Positions 34,901 to 43,416 of a stretch of 64,000 nt of DNA are shown here, in pieces. The translations under genes and the position numbers were made by a program. The notes under the pieces are model-generated. The model did no database searches, had not been told where the DNA came from, and worked only from the letters and a program-made list of their open reading frames with translations. This DNA is from Bradyrhizobium diazoefficiens USDA 110 (GTDB lineage Bacteria; Pseudomonadota; Alphaproteobacteria; Rhizobiales; Xanthobacteraceae). Position 1 is the first letter of the stretch. Each line of letters begins with the position of its first letter. The stretch covers positions 4,078,001 through 4,142,000 of the forward strand of contig NC_004463.1 of NCBI RefSeq assembly GCF_000011365.1, read 5' to 3'.

Positions 34901-37900
34901 GTCGTTGCCGCCACCCATGTCGATGGTCAGGCCGTTGACGTTGGAGGCGAAGCCGACGAAATCGTCGCCGGCGGTACCGACGAGATACTCGACATTGGCG
35001 AGGTTGAGGTTGTAGCCGCCGGTGACGCCGAGGATCACGGTGTCGTTCGCGCCGGCGCCGAGGTCGATGAGGTGGCCCGACAGGCCCTGGTTGATCTTGA
35101 CGTAATCGTCGGCCGATCCGGTCGCCGACGTGAACGGATTGGTGGCCGCGTTGAAGTACAGCCTGGTGTCGGAGAGGTCGACGGGGTTCGCGGCGCTGCC
35201 CGACGTGATCAGGACGGTGCCGTTGGTGAATTGCAACGCTTCGACGTTGGTCAGCGTATCCGTGCCGTCGCGTCCGGCGACGTTGTCGGTCACCGTGGCG
35301 TGGCCGGCGCCGTCGGTCGAAATCGAATACTGAGTCTTGGTTCCGGAATAGATGGCGATGTCGCCGCCGGCACCGCCGTTGATCTGGTCGTTGCCGCCGT
35401 TGCCGACGAACATGTCGCTGCCGGCGCTGCCGATCAGGGTGTCGGCGAAGGCCGAGCCGGTTACGCTGAAGACGCCGGTGAAGCTGTCAGTCCCGATCGC
35501 CGCCAGATCGCCCGCCGCGGTCCCGTGAGCCGTGCCGAGCGACAGGTCCACCGTGACCGCCGCCGTGGCATTGGCGTAGATCACGCGGGTATTGCCGTTG
35601 CCGGTGATGATGTCGTTGCCGCCCAGGCCCTCGAACTGGTTGAATGTGCCGTTGTTGCCGACGTTGAACGCGCCGGCCGCTCCGTACCCGGTCGCGTTGT
35701 AGGTATCGGCGTTCACCGTGCCCTGGATGCCCTCGATCGAGCGCAGCGTATCGGTGCCGATCGAGGAATCGCCGACGACGATGCCGGCCGCCATGTTGAC
35801 GGCGATGCTGCCGGTCGACAGGTAGATGTTGTTGTAGCTGGCGATGTCGAAGCCGCCGCGGCCGTCGATATAGTCGTTACCGGCATTGCCGGTGAAGGTC
35901 TCGGTCACGGCCGTATTGTTGCTGCCGTAGATCGTGTCGTCGAACATCGATCCCTGCACAGCGTTCACGCCGCTGAAGGTGTCGGTGCCGACCGAGGCGT
36001 CTCCGGTGGCGGTGCCCGTGCCCGGCGTCGCGCCGGTTTGCAGGTCCACGCTCACGCCGGCGGTCGCATTGTTGAAGCTGATGCGGGTGTTGCCGTTGCC
36101 GATGATGGTGTCGTTGCCGCCACCACCGGTGAATTCGTTGAACGTCCCGTTCGATCCGGCATTGATGCTGGTCCCGGAGAACCCGGTAGCGTCATAGGTG
36201 TCGGCGAAATTGGTACCCCGGACCGCTTCGATCGAGATCAGGGTGTCGGTCCCGACGGAGGCGTCGCCCGTGACGGTGCCGGCGGCCAGGTGGACCGTGA
36301 TGCCCGATGTCGTGGTCGGATCCTGGTTGTAGTCGGCGCGGTCGAAGCCGCCGCGGCCGTCGAACGTGTCGTTACCGGCGAAGCCCGAGAACACTTCGAC
36401 GGTGCCGAAGCCGTTATTGCTGCCGCGCAAGATGTCGTCGTGGCTCGAGCCCCAGACCGACTGGATGCCTCCGTGGAACGTGTCGTGCCCGACGGACGCG
36501 TCGCCGTCGGCGGTGCCGGCGGCGAGGTCGACGGTCACGCCGGCGGTGGCGCTCACATAGGAGACCCGCGTCAGGAAGGCGCCCTCGGCGTTGACGGTGC
36601 CGGTGATGCTATCGTCGCCGCCGCCGCCCTCGAATTCGTTGTAGCCGATCGGGGAGCCCGGGATGCCGGAGACCCCGGTGAATCCGGTCGCATCATAGGT
36701 GTCGGCGAAGGCACTGCCGACGATGCCTTCGATGTTGACGAGCGTGTCGCTGTCGACGCCCGCGCCCGACGCGGTGCCGGCGGCCATGTTGATGGTGACG
36801 CCGCCGGTCGCATCGGTGTAGAGCGCGCGATCGAAACCAGCGCCGCCATCGATATGATCGTTACCGGCATTGCCGGCGATCCGGTCGTTGCCGGCTCCGC
36901 CGAACAGCAGATCGGCGCCGTCGCCGCCCGAGATCTGGTCGTTGCCTTCGCGTCCGTCGATGGTGTCGATGGCTGCCGTTCCGGTCAGGACGTCATTGCC
37001 CGACGTGCCGAGGACGGGGCCGGCTGGACTGGCGACCACCGCCTGGCTCACCTGGGTCGACAGATTGTCGACATAGGTCTGGGTCACCGCGGAGGTTTGG
37101 TTGGGGTCGGCGAAGTTGGTGATGGCCGCGAGCGAGGCTGTTGCGTCGCCCTGGGCGACCTGGGCCGCCTGGGCGATGGTGGTGACGTCCTGGGCGCCCT
37201 GGATGCTGGCGTTGGCGGCCTGGACTACGCTGGTCACGGTCGTCAGGGCGTCGGAGCTGACGCCCGCGCTGGTCGCGATCGACTGGACCGATGCGCTCGA
37301 GGTCAGGATGGTTTCGCCGGGATTGAGCGTTACGCTGCCGGGGTTGGCGATGGCGTCCGCGATCGCAGCGACCACATCCGTCGACGAAACGCCGACGGCG
37401 GACATCTGCGCAATCGTGCTCTGCACCTGGACGCCGGCCGACAGCACGGCGGTCGCTGCCGTGTCGCCGGAGACGGCGGCGGGGACCGGATCGAAGGTCG
37501 TGATGTCGATATGGGTCGGGTCGATCCCGAAGGCGGTTGCGACCTGGTTGGTCGCATCGGCCGTCGAGACTCCGGTCGCGGCGATGGTCGTGATCAGGGT
37601 GGTCAGCGGCGTGACGACCGTAGATCCCTCCGGAGCCTTGAGCGTGCCCGAGAAGGCGAGCCCGGTGGAAATGTCGGTCCCGCCGGACATGATGAGGGTG
37701 CCGTGGGGGTTGTGCAGGGTGAAGCTGCCATCGGCATTGGTGACGGCCGAAGCCTCACCCGTGTCGTAGGTGCCGTTGCCATTGGCGTCTGCGAACACGA
37801 ACGCGCCGGCGACGTAGCCGTCGACCGCGCGGGCGCTGGAGTCGCTCTGACTTGCCGAGACGTTGACCGTCATCAGGCCCGAGGCGAAGGCCTGTTGGCC

Positions 37901-40900
37901 GTTTTCGATCGATGCGACCGAGACGTTGAGCACCAACGTGTCCTGGTGCGCGTCGGCTCCGGGGATCAGTGCAAGCGTCGCCAGCGTGGCGGCGTCGGAG
38001 GGCACCTCCCAGTGGCCGTCGCCGTCGAAGAAGGTGCCGTGGTTGAGCGTATAGCCGGACGGAATGCCGGTGATGACGATCGGCGCCAGCGTGCCGCTAT
38101 CGTCGACCAGATGGGCCGCAATGGAGAGCGAAATCGGGGCGTCGTCGGCGCCCGAGGCGGTTGCGATTTGCAGGGCAGGGGCGTCCTGGGTTCCGTGGAT
38201 CGTGAACGCAACAGGCTTTTGCGTGCCGTCGACGGAGGAGACGGTGAAGGTCTCGATCCGGACCTCGTCCGCCGCGAGGCCCTGCACCGCAGCGTTATTG
38301 ACGCTGTAGGTGTAATGGCCGTCGGCGGTGATGGTGAGCTGGCCGAGATTGCCCGCAGCCGATACCACATTGGTGGCGAAGGCGGACTGATCGTGATCCG
38401 CATCGCTCACCGTCAACTGGCCCGACACCGACAGGGTCGGCGTCGTTGCGTCTTCGGTGACGTCGTGCGCCTGCGGATCGCCGATGGTGGCCGCATCGTT
38501 GGTGCCGTGAACGCTGAACGAAATCACCTTGGCGGTGCCGTCGGACGAATGAACGGTGAAATTGTCGATATGGGTATCGCCAGCCGCGAGCGACTGGGTC
38601 GCGGAATTCGCAACCGCGTAGGTGTAGGTGCCGTCGGCCGCCAGTGTCAGGGTGCCGAGATTGCCGGCGCCCGTGATGGTGCCGGGCTGGAACGAGGACT
38701 GGTTCTGGTCCGGATCGACCACCGTCAACTGGCCTGACGCGACGAGGTTGCCGGAGGGCTGAACGCCGCTGTCTTCCGTGACGTCGTGGGTTTGCGGATC
38801 GCCGATGGCGGCGGCGTCGTTGGCGCCATGGATCGTGAAGGAGACGACCTTTGACGTGCCGTCGACCGATTTGACGGTGAAGGTGTCGACCTTGCTGTCA
38901 GCGGCGCCGAGATATTGCACGGCGCTGTCGGCAACCGCGTAGGTGTAGGTGCCGTCGGCCGCCAGCGTCAGGGTGCCGAGATTACCGGCGCCCGTGATGG
39001 TGCCGGGCTGGAACCAGGACTGGTTCTGGTCCGGATCGACCACCGTCAACTGGCCTGACGCGACGAGGTTGCCGAAGGGCTGAACGCCGCTGTCTTCCGT
39101 GACGTCGTGGGTTTGCGGATCGCCGATGGCGGCGGCGTCGTTGGCACCATGGATCGTGAAGGAGACGACCTTCGACGTGCCGTCGACCGATTTGACGGTG
39201 AAGGTGTCGACCTTGCTGTCAGCGGCGCCGAGATATTGCACGGCGCTGTCGAGGACCGAGTAGGTGTAGCTGCCGTTGCTCTGTAGCGACAGCGTGCCGA
39301 TATTGCCGGCTCCCGGGGCAACGGTGGTCTGGAACGCGGCCTGGCCGGCGTCGGGATCGCTGATCGAAATGGTGCCGGATGCCGTCAGCGTGCTGCCGCC
39401 GACGTCCTCGGTCACGCTGGCGTTGGTGGGATCGCCGATCGTTGCCGGCGTGTTCGCCGGGGTCCCGCCGTGAATGGTGAACGAGACCTGCTTGGTGGTG
39501 CCGTCGAGCGAGGTGACCGTGAAGACATCGACCTTCGAAGCGCCGGTGCCGAGCTGGGCCGCCACGCTTTCCGCAACGGAATAGGTGTAGCTGCCGTCGG
39601 CCGCGAGCGTCAGATGCCCGGAATTTCCCGCCGCCGAAACCACCGTGGTTTTGAACGCTCCTTCGCCTTGATCGGCGTCCGAGATCGAGATCGAGCCGGT
39701 CGCGGTCAAGCTGGACTTGGTCGGATCGGAATAGACATCGTGCACGCTGGGAGTGCCAATGACTGCGGCATCGTTGATGCCGTGGATGGTGAAGGACACC
39801 TGCTTCTGGGTGCCGTCGTAGGCGGTCACCGTGAAGGTCTCGGTCTTGGTCTGCCCGGCGCCGAGATACTGCACCTTGGAATCGTCAACCGAATAGGTGT
39901 AGGCGCCGTTGGTCGCGATCGAGAGTGCGCCAAGCGTGCCCGCCGCGGCCGTCACGGTGGTCTTGAAGGTGGACTGGTTCTGGTCGGCGTCGGAGATCGA
40001 AATGGTGCCGGAGGCGGTCAGCGTGGTGGGATTAGCATCTTCGGTCACGTCATGCACGGTCGGCGTGCCGATGATGGCGGCGTCGTTGGCCCCGTGGATA
40101 GTGAACGACACCTGCTTGGTGGTGCCGTCGAGTGCCGTCAGGGTAAAGGTATCGACCTTGGTATCGCCGGCGCCGAGATACTGCACCGCGCTGTCGAGCA
40201 CGGCGTAGATGTAGGCGCCGTCGCTGCCGATGATCAGCACGCCGAGATTGCCGCTGCCGGCCAGCAGCGCCGGCTGGAATGCGGCCTCGCCCTGGTCGGC
40301 GTCGGTGATCGAGACGGTGCCGACCGCGTAGAGGATCGGGTTGGTGGCGTCCTCGGTCACATCGTGCACGGTCGGCGTGCCGATGATCGCGGCGTCGTTG
40401 ACGCCATGGATGGTGAAGGACACCTGTTTGGTGGTGCCGTCGAGCGAGGTGACCGTGAAGGTATCGACCTTGGTCTGTCCCGCGCCGAGATATTGCACGG
40501 CGCTGTCGGCGACGGAGTAAGTATAGGTGCCATTGGCTGCAAGGACGAAGTTGCCGAGCGTACCAGCGGCCGACGTCACCGTCGTCTTGAAGGCGGCCTG
40601 ACCCTGGTCGGCATCCGAGATCGAGATCGACCCTGAAACCGACAGGGTAGGCTGGCTGGCATCCTCGACCACGTCGTGCTGGGTCGGCGTTCCGATCACG
40701 GCTGCGTCGTTGGTGCCGTGGATGTTGAAGGTGATCTGCTTGGTGGTGCCGTCGAGCGCGGTGACCGTGAAGACATCGGTCTTGACCTGGCCGGCTCCGA
40801 GATATTGCACGGCGCTGTCGGCGACCGAATAGCTGTAGCTGCCGTTGCTCTGCAGGACCAGATTGCCGAGGTTGCCTGACGCCGAGATTACGGCGGTCTT

Positions 40901-41341
40901 GAACGCGGCCTCGCCCTGATCGGCATCCGAAATCGAGAGCGTGCCGGTCGCCTTGAGGGTGGGGCTGGTGGCATCTTCCACCACGTCGACGACGGTCGGC
41001 GTGCCGATGATGGCGGTGTCATTGACGCCGTAGATGGTGAAGGCCACCTGCTTCTGGGTGCCGTCGAGCGAGGTGACCGTGAAGCTATCGACCTTGGTGT
41101 CGCCGGCGCCGAGATACTGCACCTTGCTGTCTGCTACCGAGTAGACGTAGGAGCCGTTGGCAGCGATGGTGAGGGTGCCGAGATCGCCTGAAGCGGCGAT
41201 GACCGTCGTCTTGAAAGCCGCCTGCCCGGCATTGGCATCCGAAATCGAAATCGATCCCGCCGCAACCAGCGTCTGCAGATTGGTGTCTTCGGTGACGGTC
41301 GAATTCGTCGGCGTACCGATGATCGCGGCTGAATTTGACAT
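28955..41341 (-). CDS. giant VCBS / RTX / cadherin-like repeat protein, 4128 aa
   Basis: ATG 41341 is chosen because GGGGAGGGG lies about 8 bases before it. There is no signal peptide. Domains in order: ten VCBS repeats of ~107 aa (each starting xIGxPxxxxVxED; residues ~1-1050); a linker with a DANGNGTYDTGE loop and helices (~1050-1440); an RTX-type calcium-binding tract (GGxGNDxxxG repeats, ~1440-2550); four cadherin-like repeats (NEAPTxxxLxNAxVxENS, ~2550-2940); and a second RTX tract to the C-terminus (~2940-4128), ending in EF-hand-like DVNGDGVLDANDVEI and HDSNFILA. RTX tracts and a signal-less N-terminus indicate type I secretion. No HlyB/HlyD-like exporter is in view. Likely a surface or biofilm adhesin. 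Confidence 0.85.
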   Translation of the reverse strand: MSNSAAIIGTPTNSTVTEDTNLQTLVAAGSISISDANAGQAAFKTTVIAASGDLGTLTIAANGSYVYSVADSKVQYLGAGDTKVDSFTVTSLDGTQKQVAFTIYGVNDTAIIGTPTVVDVVEDATSPTLKATGTLSISDADQGEAAFKTAVISASGNLGNLVLQSNGSYSYSVADSAVQYLGAGQVKTDVFTVTALDGTTKQITFNIHGTNDAAVIGTPTQHDVVEDASQPTLSVSGSISISDADQGQAAFKTTVTSAAGTLGNFVLAANGTYTYSVADSAVQYLGAGQTKVDTFTVTSLDGTTKQVSFTIHGVNDAAIIGTPTVHDVTEDATNPILYAVGTVSITDADQGEAAFQPALLAGSGNLGVLIIGSDGAYIYAVLDSAVQYLGAGDTKVDTFTLTALDGTTKQVSFTIHGANDAAIIGTPTVHDVTEDANPTTLTASGTISISDADQNQSTFKTTVTAAAGTLGALSIATNGAYTYSVDDSKVQYLGAGQTKTETFTVTAYDGTQKQVSFTIHGINDAAVIGTPSVHDVYSDPTKSSLTATGSISISDADQGEGAFKTTVVSAAGNSGHLTLAADGSYTYSVAESVAAQLGTGASKVDVFTVTSLDGTTKQVSFTIHGGTPANTPATIGDPTNASVTEDVGGSTLTASGTISISDPDAGQAAFQTTVAPGAGNIGTLSLQSNGSYTYSVLDSAVQYLGAADSKVDTFTVKSVDGTSKVVSFTIHGANDAAAIGDPQTHDVTEDSGVQPFGNLVASGQLTVVDPDQNQSWFQPGTITGAGNLGTLTLAADGTYTYAVADSAVQYLGAADSKVDTFTVKSVDGTSKVVSFTIHGANDAAAIGDPQTHDVTEDSGVQPSGNLVASGQLTVVDPDQNQSSFQPGTITGAGNLGTLTLAADGTYTYAVANSATQSLAAGDTHIDNFTVHSSDGTAKVISFSVHGTNDAATIGDPQAHDVTEDATTPTLSVSGQLTVSDADHDQSAFATNVVSAAGNLGQLTITADGHYTYSVNNAAVQGLAADEVRIETFTVSSVDGTQKPVAFTIHGTQDAPALQIATASGADDAPISLSIAAHLVDDSGTLAPIVITGIPSGYTLNHGTFFDGDGHWEVPSDAATLATLALIPGADAHQDTLVLNVSVASIENGQQAFASGLMTVNVSASQSDSSARAVDGYVAGAFVFADANGNGTYDTGEASAVTNADGSFTLHNPHGTLIMSGGTDISTGLAFSGTLKAPEGSTVVTPLTTLITTIAATGVSTADATNQVATAFGIDPTHIDITTFDPVPAAVSGDTAATAVLSAGVQVQSTIAQMSAVGVSSTDVVAAIADAIANPGSVTLNPGETILTSSASVQSIATSAGVSSDALTTVTSVVQAANASIQGAQDVTTIAQAAQVAQGDATASLAAITNFADPNQTSAVTQTYVDNLSTQVSQAVVASPAGPVLGTSGNDVLTGTAAIDTIDGREGNDQISGGDGADLLFGGAGNDRIAGNAGNDHIDGGAGFDRALYTDATGGVTINMAAGTASGAGVDSDTLVNIEGIVGSAFADTYDATGFTGVSGIPGSPIGYNEFEGGGGDDSITGTVNAEGAFLTRVSYVSATAGVTVDLAAGTADGDASVGHDTFHGGIQSVWGSSHDDILRGSNNGFGTVEVFSGFAGNDTFDGRGGFDRADYNQDPTTTSGITVHLAAGTVTGDASVGTDTLISIEAVRGTNFADTYDATGFSGTSINAGSNGTFNEFTGGGGNDTIIGNGNTRISFNNATAGVSVDLQTGATPGTGTATGDASVGTDTFSGVNAVQGSMFDDTIYGSNNTAVTETFTGNAGNDYIDGRGGFDIASYNNIYLSTGSIAVNMAAGIVVGDSSIGTDTLRSIEGIQGTVNADTYNATGYGAAGAFNVGNNGTFNQFEGLGGNDIITGNGNTRVIYANATAAVTVDLSLGTAHGTAAGDLAAIGTDSFTGVFSVTGSAFADTLIGSAGSDMFVGNGGNDQINGGAGGDIAIYSGTKTQYSISTDGAGHATVTDNVAGRDGTDTLTNVEALQFTNGTVLITSGSAANPVDLSDTRLYFNAATNPFTSATGSADDYVKINQGLSGHLIDLGAGANDTVILGVTGGYNLNLANVEYLVGTAGDDFVGFASNVNGLTIDMGGGNDTVNLANGSNSVSASNIENLNGSDFATGSLSNDTLSLLNNVTGLSVNLANGINTLNLAAGANAFVNIFSVDTINGTASDDSLSIANGLYSPNNDVSIDLGAGNDTLTVSSQFGGFALHNVEHMVVTSANAFYSLTNDQSGLAIDFGGGNSDLQIAAGSNSLALTGLQNVGTGDYIGGTGSAASDDTLTLLNDVSNLTVNLQEGNNTLNLAAGTNSITAFNVQHIYGTASDDVLTMLNDAGGDTIDLGAGNDTLNLTGFTGGVTVANVEHVNGSSQTDFITIANASGTTTVTGGVGSDVITASAATDIIRYTDASDSSTMTGEDTINNFDAAHDQFLLDGVAGLAGSVHFMASGVLDGSPATPHTEAILANVGGQTQLQIDVDGNGTIDGSDIVVVMNGLTGSLSDANFAVIAPNHAPTDIAISNATVAENSPAGTVVGTLSDTDPDAGDGAAFTLTNSAGGLFAISNGNLVTTAPLDFEQAASYQVVVQVADTAGATFSKTLQIGVTNVNEAPTDVTLTNASVLENSPAGTIVGSLAAIDPDANDSATFTLPNDAGGLFAIANGNIVTTAPLDYEQAASHLVTVRATDAGGLSFDKTFTIATGNVNEAPTAVLLSNASVAENSAAGAVVGALSAIDPDAGDSATFTLTDNAGGLFAISNGNLVTTAVLDFEQAASHQVTIRATDSGGLSHDTTFTIATTNVNEAPTAISLSNATVPQGTANGTVVGTLSAVDPDVGDSATFSLLDNAGGQFAVSGNSLVVAGALSAGPQQVVVRDTDSGGLTFDKTITISVTTGALVVGDASNNNLVGTAGDDTIQGLGGNDKLQGLGGNDTLDGGQGFDRAIYTDATSAITVNLAAGTVTGGSGSDTLVNIEAIVGSDFADTINTSGFLGDSGIAGNPLGLNEIEGRGGNDTIISDANSQGAPMTRLSYVSAAAAVTVDLAAGTAHGTAAGDTANVGTDTLVGSGFAAVIGSAFADTLLGSNNASGTVEIFDGRGGNDTLNGRGGFDRADYALDPATASGITANMAAGTVTGDSTIGTDTLVSIESIRGTNFVDTYNAVGFSGSGVNPGSNGTFNEFNGMGGNDSITGNGNTRLAFVNATGGVTVDIAAGTDSGDASTGSDTFSGVNAIQASMFDDTLLGSNNATGTETFTGLAGNDYIDGRGGFDLASYNNIYFSTGPVTVNMGAGTATGDASIGNDTLRSIEAIQGTNFNDSYDASTFGTAGALNIGNNGTFNQFEGLGGNDTIVGNGNTRVIYSSAAAGVTIHLAAGTATGDASVGTDTFSGVNSATGSQLADTYDATGFTDSGTFNSGTFNLFEGLGGNDTITGNGNTRIAYAQAAAAVTVDLSLGTAHGTAGGDLANVGTDTITGGVNSVQGSNFNDTLIGGGGNELFFGGGGSDTINAGGGNDQITGQAGADTIDGGAGTDMAIYTGPSSAYTITTLAGGQIQVADSNSARDGTDVLTNVEVLQFSDVTTLLASGTAANPIDISSMGLGANGNALHGTAGDDYLMVGGSSFGHPIDLGAGNDTVILATGGASLTLTNVENVLGSSGDDFISLTNNANGLSIDGGAGNDFVSLANGLNSLTVHNVENVNGSDFSGSSDDTLTLLNDVTGVSVNLGNGNNTLNLAAGANSLVDIFNVQHINGTSSDDVLTVTDGVFGPNNNSIIDLGAGDNTLNFSSGGLSLTVLNIQHINGNALDDFVQLNNDVSGIAIDLGGGNDTLILASGTNSVAVSNVESISSNDFSGAPSDDTLTLLNDVTGVSVNLAQGNNTLNLAAGVNSLDSLFNMAQLNGSASDDTLTVTQQSFGTVFDMGAGNDTINFQSTAGGVTVVNTETVNGSAGNDFITISTGATATTITGGAGADMITVGSSAVNFNFNAVGDSQTGNGDTIVNFDATSDTFTFKNMTGPNGFTGAVHFVGTGTFDGTAQAPQSEARVDNASGNATLQIDVNGDGVLDANDVEIHLTNYVGTLHDSNFILA
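38590..39246 (-). repeat. tandem near-identical 321-bp VCBS units inside giant gene
   Basis: About 335 bp at 38590-38925 recurs with few changes at 38911-39246, offset 321 bp (107 codons). Other VCBS units in the gene are clearly more diverged, so this pair is a recent duplication and a likely site of length change. Confidence 0.75.
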
Positions 41342-41895
41342 GGCTGTGCCCCTCCCCAAAATTTATTGGTTAGCTGTCCAAACCCGGTTGGCTTTGTCAG
41401 TGTCGGCGCTCAAATGTTGCGTCGGTTGGATGGAAGTAAAAGCGTTTGGCGATCTGCAAAATTTTGGAGAATGTTTCTGAGAATGCGAAGTGCGTCAAGC
41501 TGGAAACAGAAAATAGGGAAAACTACGTACTGAAACTTAACAGGAGCGCACTGCACCATCGAACAAACAGCCCTCGGTTGCATCACGCGAGCATGGCGTA
41601 CGCCCTTGTATGACCGCAGAAACTTCGATGCGGACGTATGTCATATCAACTCAAAAGAGAATTCGCATCGCGAAACATCCTCAGTTGGCGCCTGTTCTAC
41701 GACGTGCCCGATTGCACACAAAGGAAATTTCAATGCGAAGACGGATCGCCAGTTGGCTGCTCAGATGCGATTGACACTTCGCAAATGTTGCTGACCGTCC
41801 GGCGATGAAATCAAAGAAATGGAGGCTCTTATGGTCACCGCACAAGCCATCCACATAGCACCGGCCATTTCCGACATGACCCAAACGGGGCAATC

Positions 41896-42105
41896 TTAGC
41901 CCACTGCTTTTGCTCGCAGTGGCTGCGATGCTGCGCCTCGCTCTTCCTCAGCTGTGCCTTGCTGAGACCACCCTTGGTCTTCGCCGGCGGGCTCTTCGAA
42001 TTTGCCGCGCAATGTCATGTGGCATCGGGCGTTGCTGACGTCGATGAATGCGCAGCCGGATGTTTTCGGCGCTCCTGGACATTTCACGGTGGGCTCATGG
42101 GGCAA
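41896..42105 (-). CDS. possible small Cys-containing protein or gene remnant
   Basis: A minus-strand frame with only a TTG start and no ribosome-binding site encodes TVKCPGAPKTSGCAFIDVSN then ARCHMTLRGKFEEP and a charged tail. The spacing CPGA...C-FIDV..ARC looks protein-like and the open frame continues upstream to a stop near 42175. It could be the 3' part of a lost gene. No function can be given. Confidence 0.25.
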   Translation of the reverse strand: MPHEPTVKCPGAPKTSGCAFIDVSNARCHMTLRGKFEEPAGEDQGWSQQGTAEEERGAASQPLRAKAVG

Positions 42106-42180
42106 GGGTGAAAGACGGTCTTCTGCATTGTCTTTGGTAGGACGAACCTTGCTATGATTGGCCCCAATAGGTCATAGATT

Positions 42181-42296
42181 GCTGGAGTTAGCTCAAACTC
42201 GCCCATGATGGATTGGAGCGAGAGTTTAGGGTTTTCAAACACTTAGAAGCCTGCGTGTGCACAACGTGTGCACGGGAAGATCAAGAAGAATCTCAG
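42181..42296 (+). repeat. dispersed ~120-bp repeat, copy 3
   Basis: This copy is near full-length, with GCTGGAGTTAGCTCAAACTC, CCCATGATGGATTGGAGCGA, the GTGTGCACAACGTGTGCAC segment and AGATCAAGAAGAATCTC. It has the same orientation as copies 1 and 2 and is the upstream flank of the giant gene. Confidence 0.75.
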
Positions 42297-42447
42297 GAGG
42301 TGCAACAAAATCCATTCGTTTGTGAGCAAGACGAGCATATTGCCCTGCCAATTTGTTCAGCCTGAGCTACGGCTAAGCCGTGGACCTGGGTGACGGTTGT
42401 GCAGGGTGTCCCGTTTGTGGAGTAGCGCGATCCAGTCGCAGAGGTAG

Positions 42448-43416
42448 CTACGCGCGTCGGCGCTCGCGCAGCTTGCGGAAGTCGTCACCGGCGTGGTGTG
42501 AGGATCGCGTCAGTGGCGTGGCCGAGACCATGAGAAATCCCTTGGCATAGGCGGTCTTCTCATAGGCCTCGAATTCATCAGGGGGCACGAAGCGCATCAC
42601 GGCATGGTGCTTGCGCGTCGGCTGGAGATACTGGCCGATGGTCAGGAAGTCGACGTCGGCGGAACGCAGATCGTCCATCAACTGCAGCACCTCGCTACGA
42701 TCCTCGCCGAGGCCGACCATGATTCCCGATTTGGTGAAGATGCGCGGGTCGAGCTCCTTCGCGCGTTGCAGAAGTCGCACCGAATGGAAATAGCGGGCAC
42801 CTGGGCGTACCGCGAGATATTTTGACGGCACCGTTTCCAGATTGTGATTGAGCACGTCTGGCCTTGCCGCAACGACCGTTTCGAGCGCGCCGTGCTTGCG
42901 CAGGAAATCAGGCGTGAGGATTTCGATTGACGTTGCCGGGCTCATTGCGCGGATCGCCGCAATTGTGGCTGCGAAATGGGCGGCGCCGCCGTCGGCGAGG
43001 TCGTCGCGATCGACCGATGTCACGACCACGTGCTCGAGCCCGAGCTTGGCCACGGCGTCGGCGACCTTGCCGGGCTCGTCGGCATCGAGCGGGCCGGGCA
43101 GGCCGGTGCGCACGTTGCAGAACGCGCAGGCGCGCGTGCAGGTGTCACCCATGATCATGAAGGTCGCGTGCTTCTTCGCCCAGCACTCGCCGATGTTGGG
43201 GCAGCTGGCTTCCTCGCAGACGGTCACGAGCTTGTTTTCGCGCACGATACGTTGCGTCTCAGTCCATTGGGCGGAGCCGGGGGCTTTCACGCGGATCCAT
43301 GCGGGCCTGCTTTCCATCGGTGTGTCCGGGCGGTTGGCCTTTTCGGGATGGCGCGGCCTTTCGGTCCGCTGCGTCGTGCGCGGATCGTTGTTGAGGAGAT
43401 CAAGTATCACTTTCAT
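42448..43416 (-). CDS. lipA: lipoyl synthase LipA
   Basis: The product is 322 aa from ATG 43416 ([13 protein letters not shown]). It is a radical-SAM enzyme with two [4Fe-4S] clusters. The auxiliary-cluster cysteines are in [12 protein letters not shown] and the SAM-cluster motif is CTRACAFC; the C-terminal [10 protein letters not shown] region supplies the Ser ligand of the auxiliary cluster. It inserts two sulphurs into octanoyl groups on lipoyl domains. It is divergent from aceE-aceF-lpdA, whose products carry three such domains between them, so it probably serves that complex. No LipB is in view. It may be a second lipA copy, since rhizobia usually have one elsewhere. Confidence 0.95.
   Translation of the reverse strand: MKVILDLLNNDPRTTQRTERPRHPEKANRPDTPMESRPAWIRVKAPGSAQWTETQRIVRENKLVTVCEEASCPNIGECWAKKHATFMIMGDTCTRACAFCNVRTGLPGPLDADEPGKVADAVAKLGLEHVVVTSVDRDDLADGGAAHFAATIAAIRAMSPATSIEILTPDFLRKHGALETVVAARPDVLNHNLETVPSKYLAVRPGARYFHSVRLLQRAKELDPRIFTKSGIMVGLGEDRSEVLQLMDDLRSADVDFLTIGQYLQPTRKHHAVMRFVPPDEFEAYEKTAYAKGFLMVSATPLTRSSHHAGDDFRKLRERRRA

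Larger units (their letters stand above)
41342..42447. other. 1.1-kb gene-poor region upstream of giant gene
   Basis: It is visibly richer in A+T than the flanking genes and must hold the giant gene's promoter. It contains repeat copy 3 and one doubtful small frame at 41896-42105. No other structure was recognised. Confidence 0.5.

Noticed and set aside
35072..38737. 1221-codon open frame on the plus strand inside the giant gene
   Set aside because: It is antisense to the VCBS/RTX coding frame, has repetitive Arg/Gly/Asp-rich composition with no family signature, and follows from the codon bias of the real gene. Similar antisense frames cover the rest of the giant gene.
28955..41341. Regularly spaced repeats suggestive of CRISPR or satellite DNA
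   Set aside because: The periods are multiples of three and match VCBS (107 codons) and RTX protein repeats in a single open frame; no short identical repeats with unique spacers exist.
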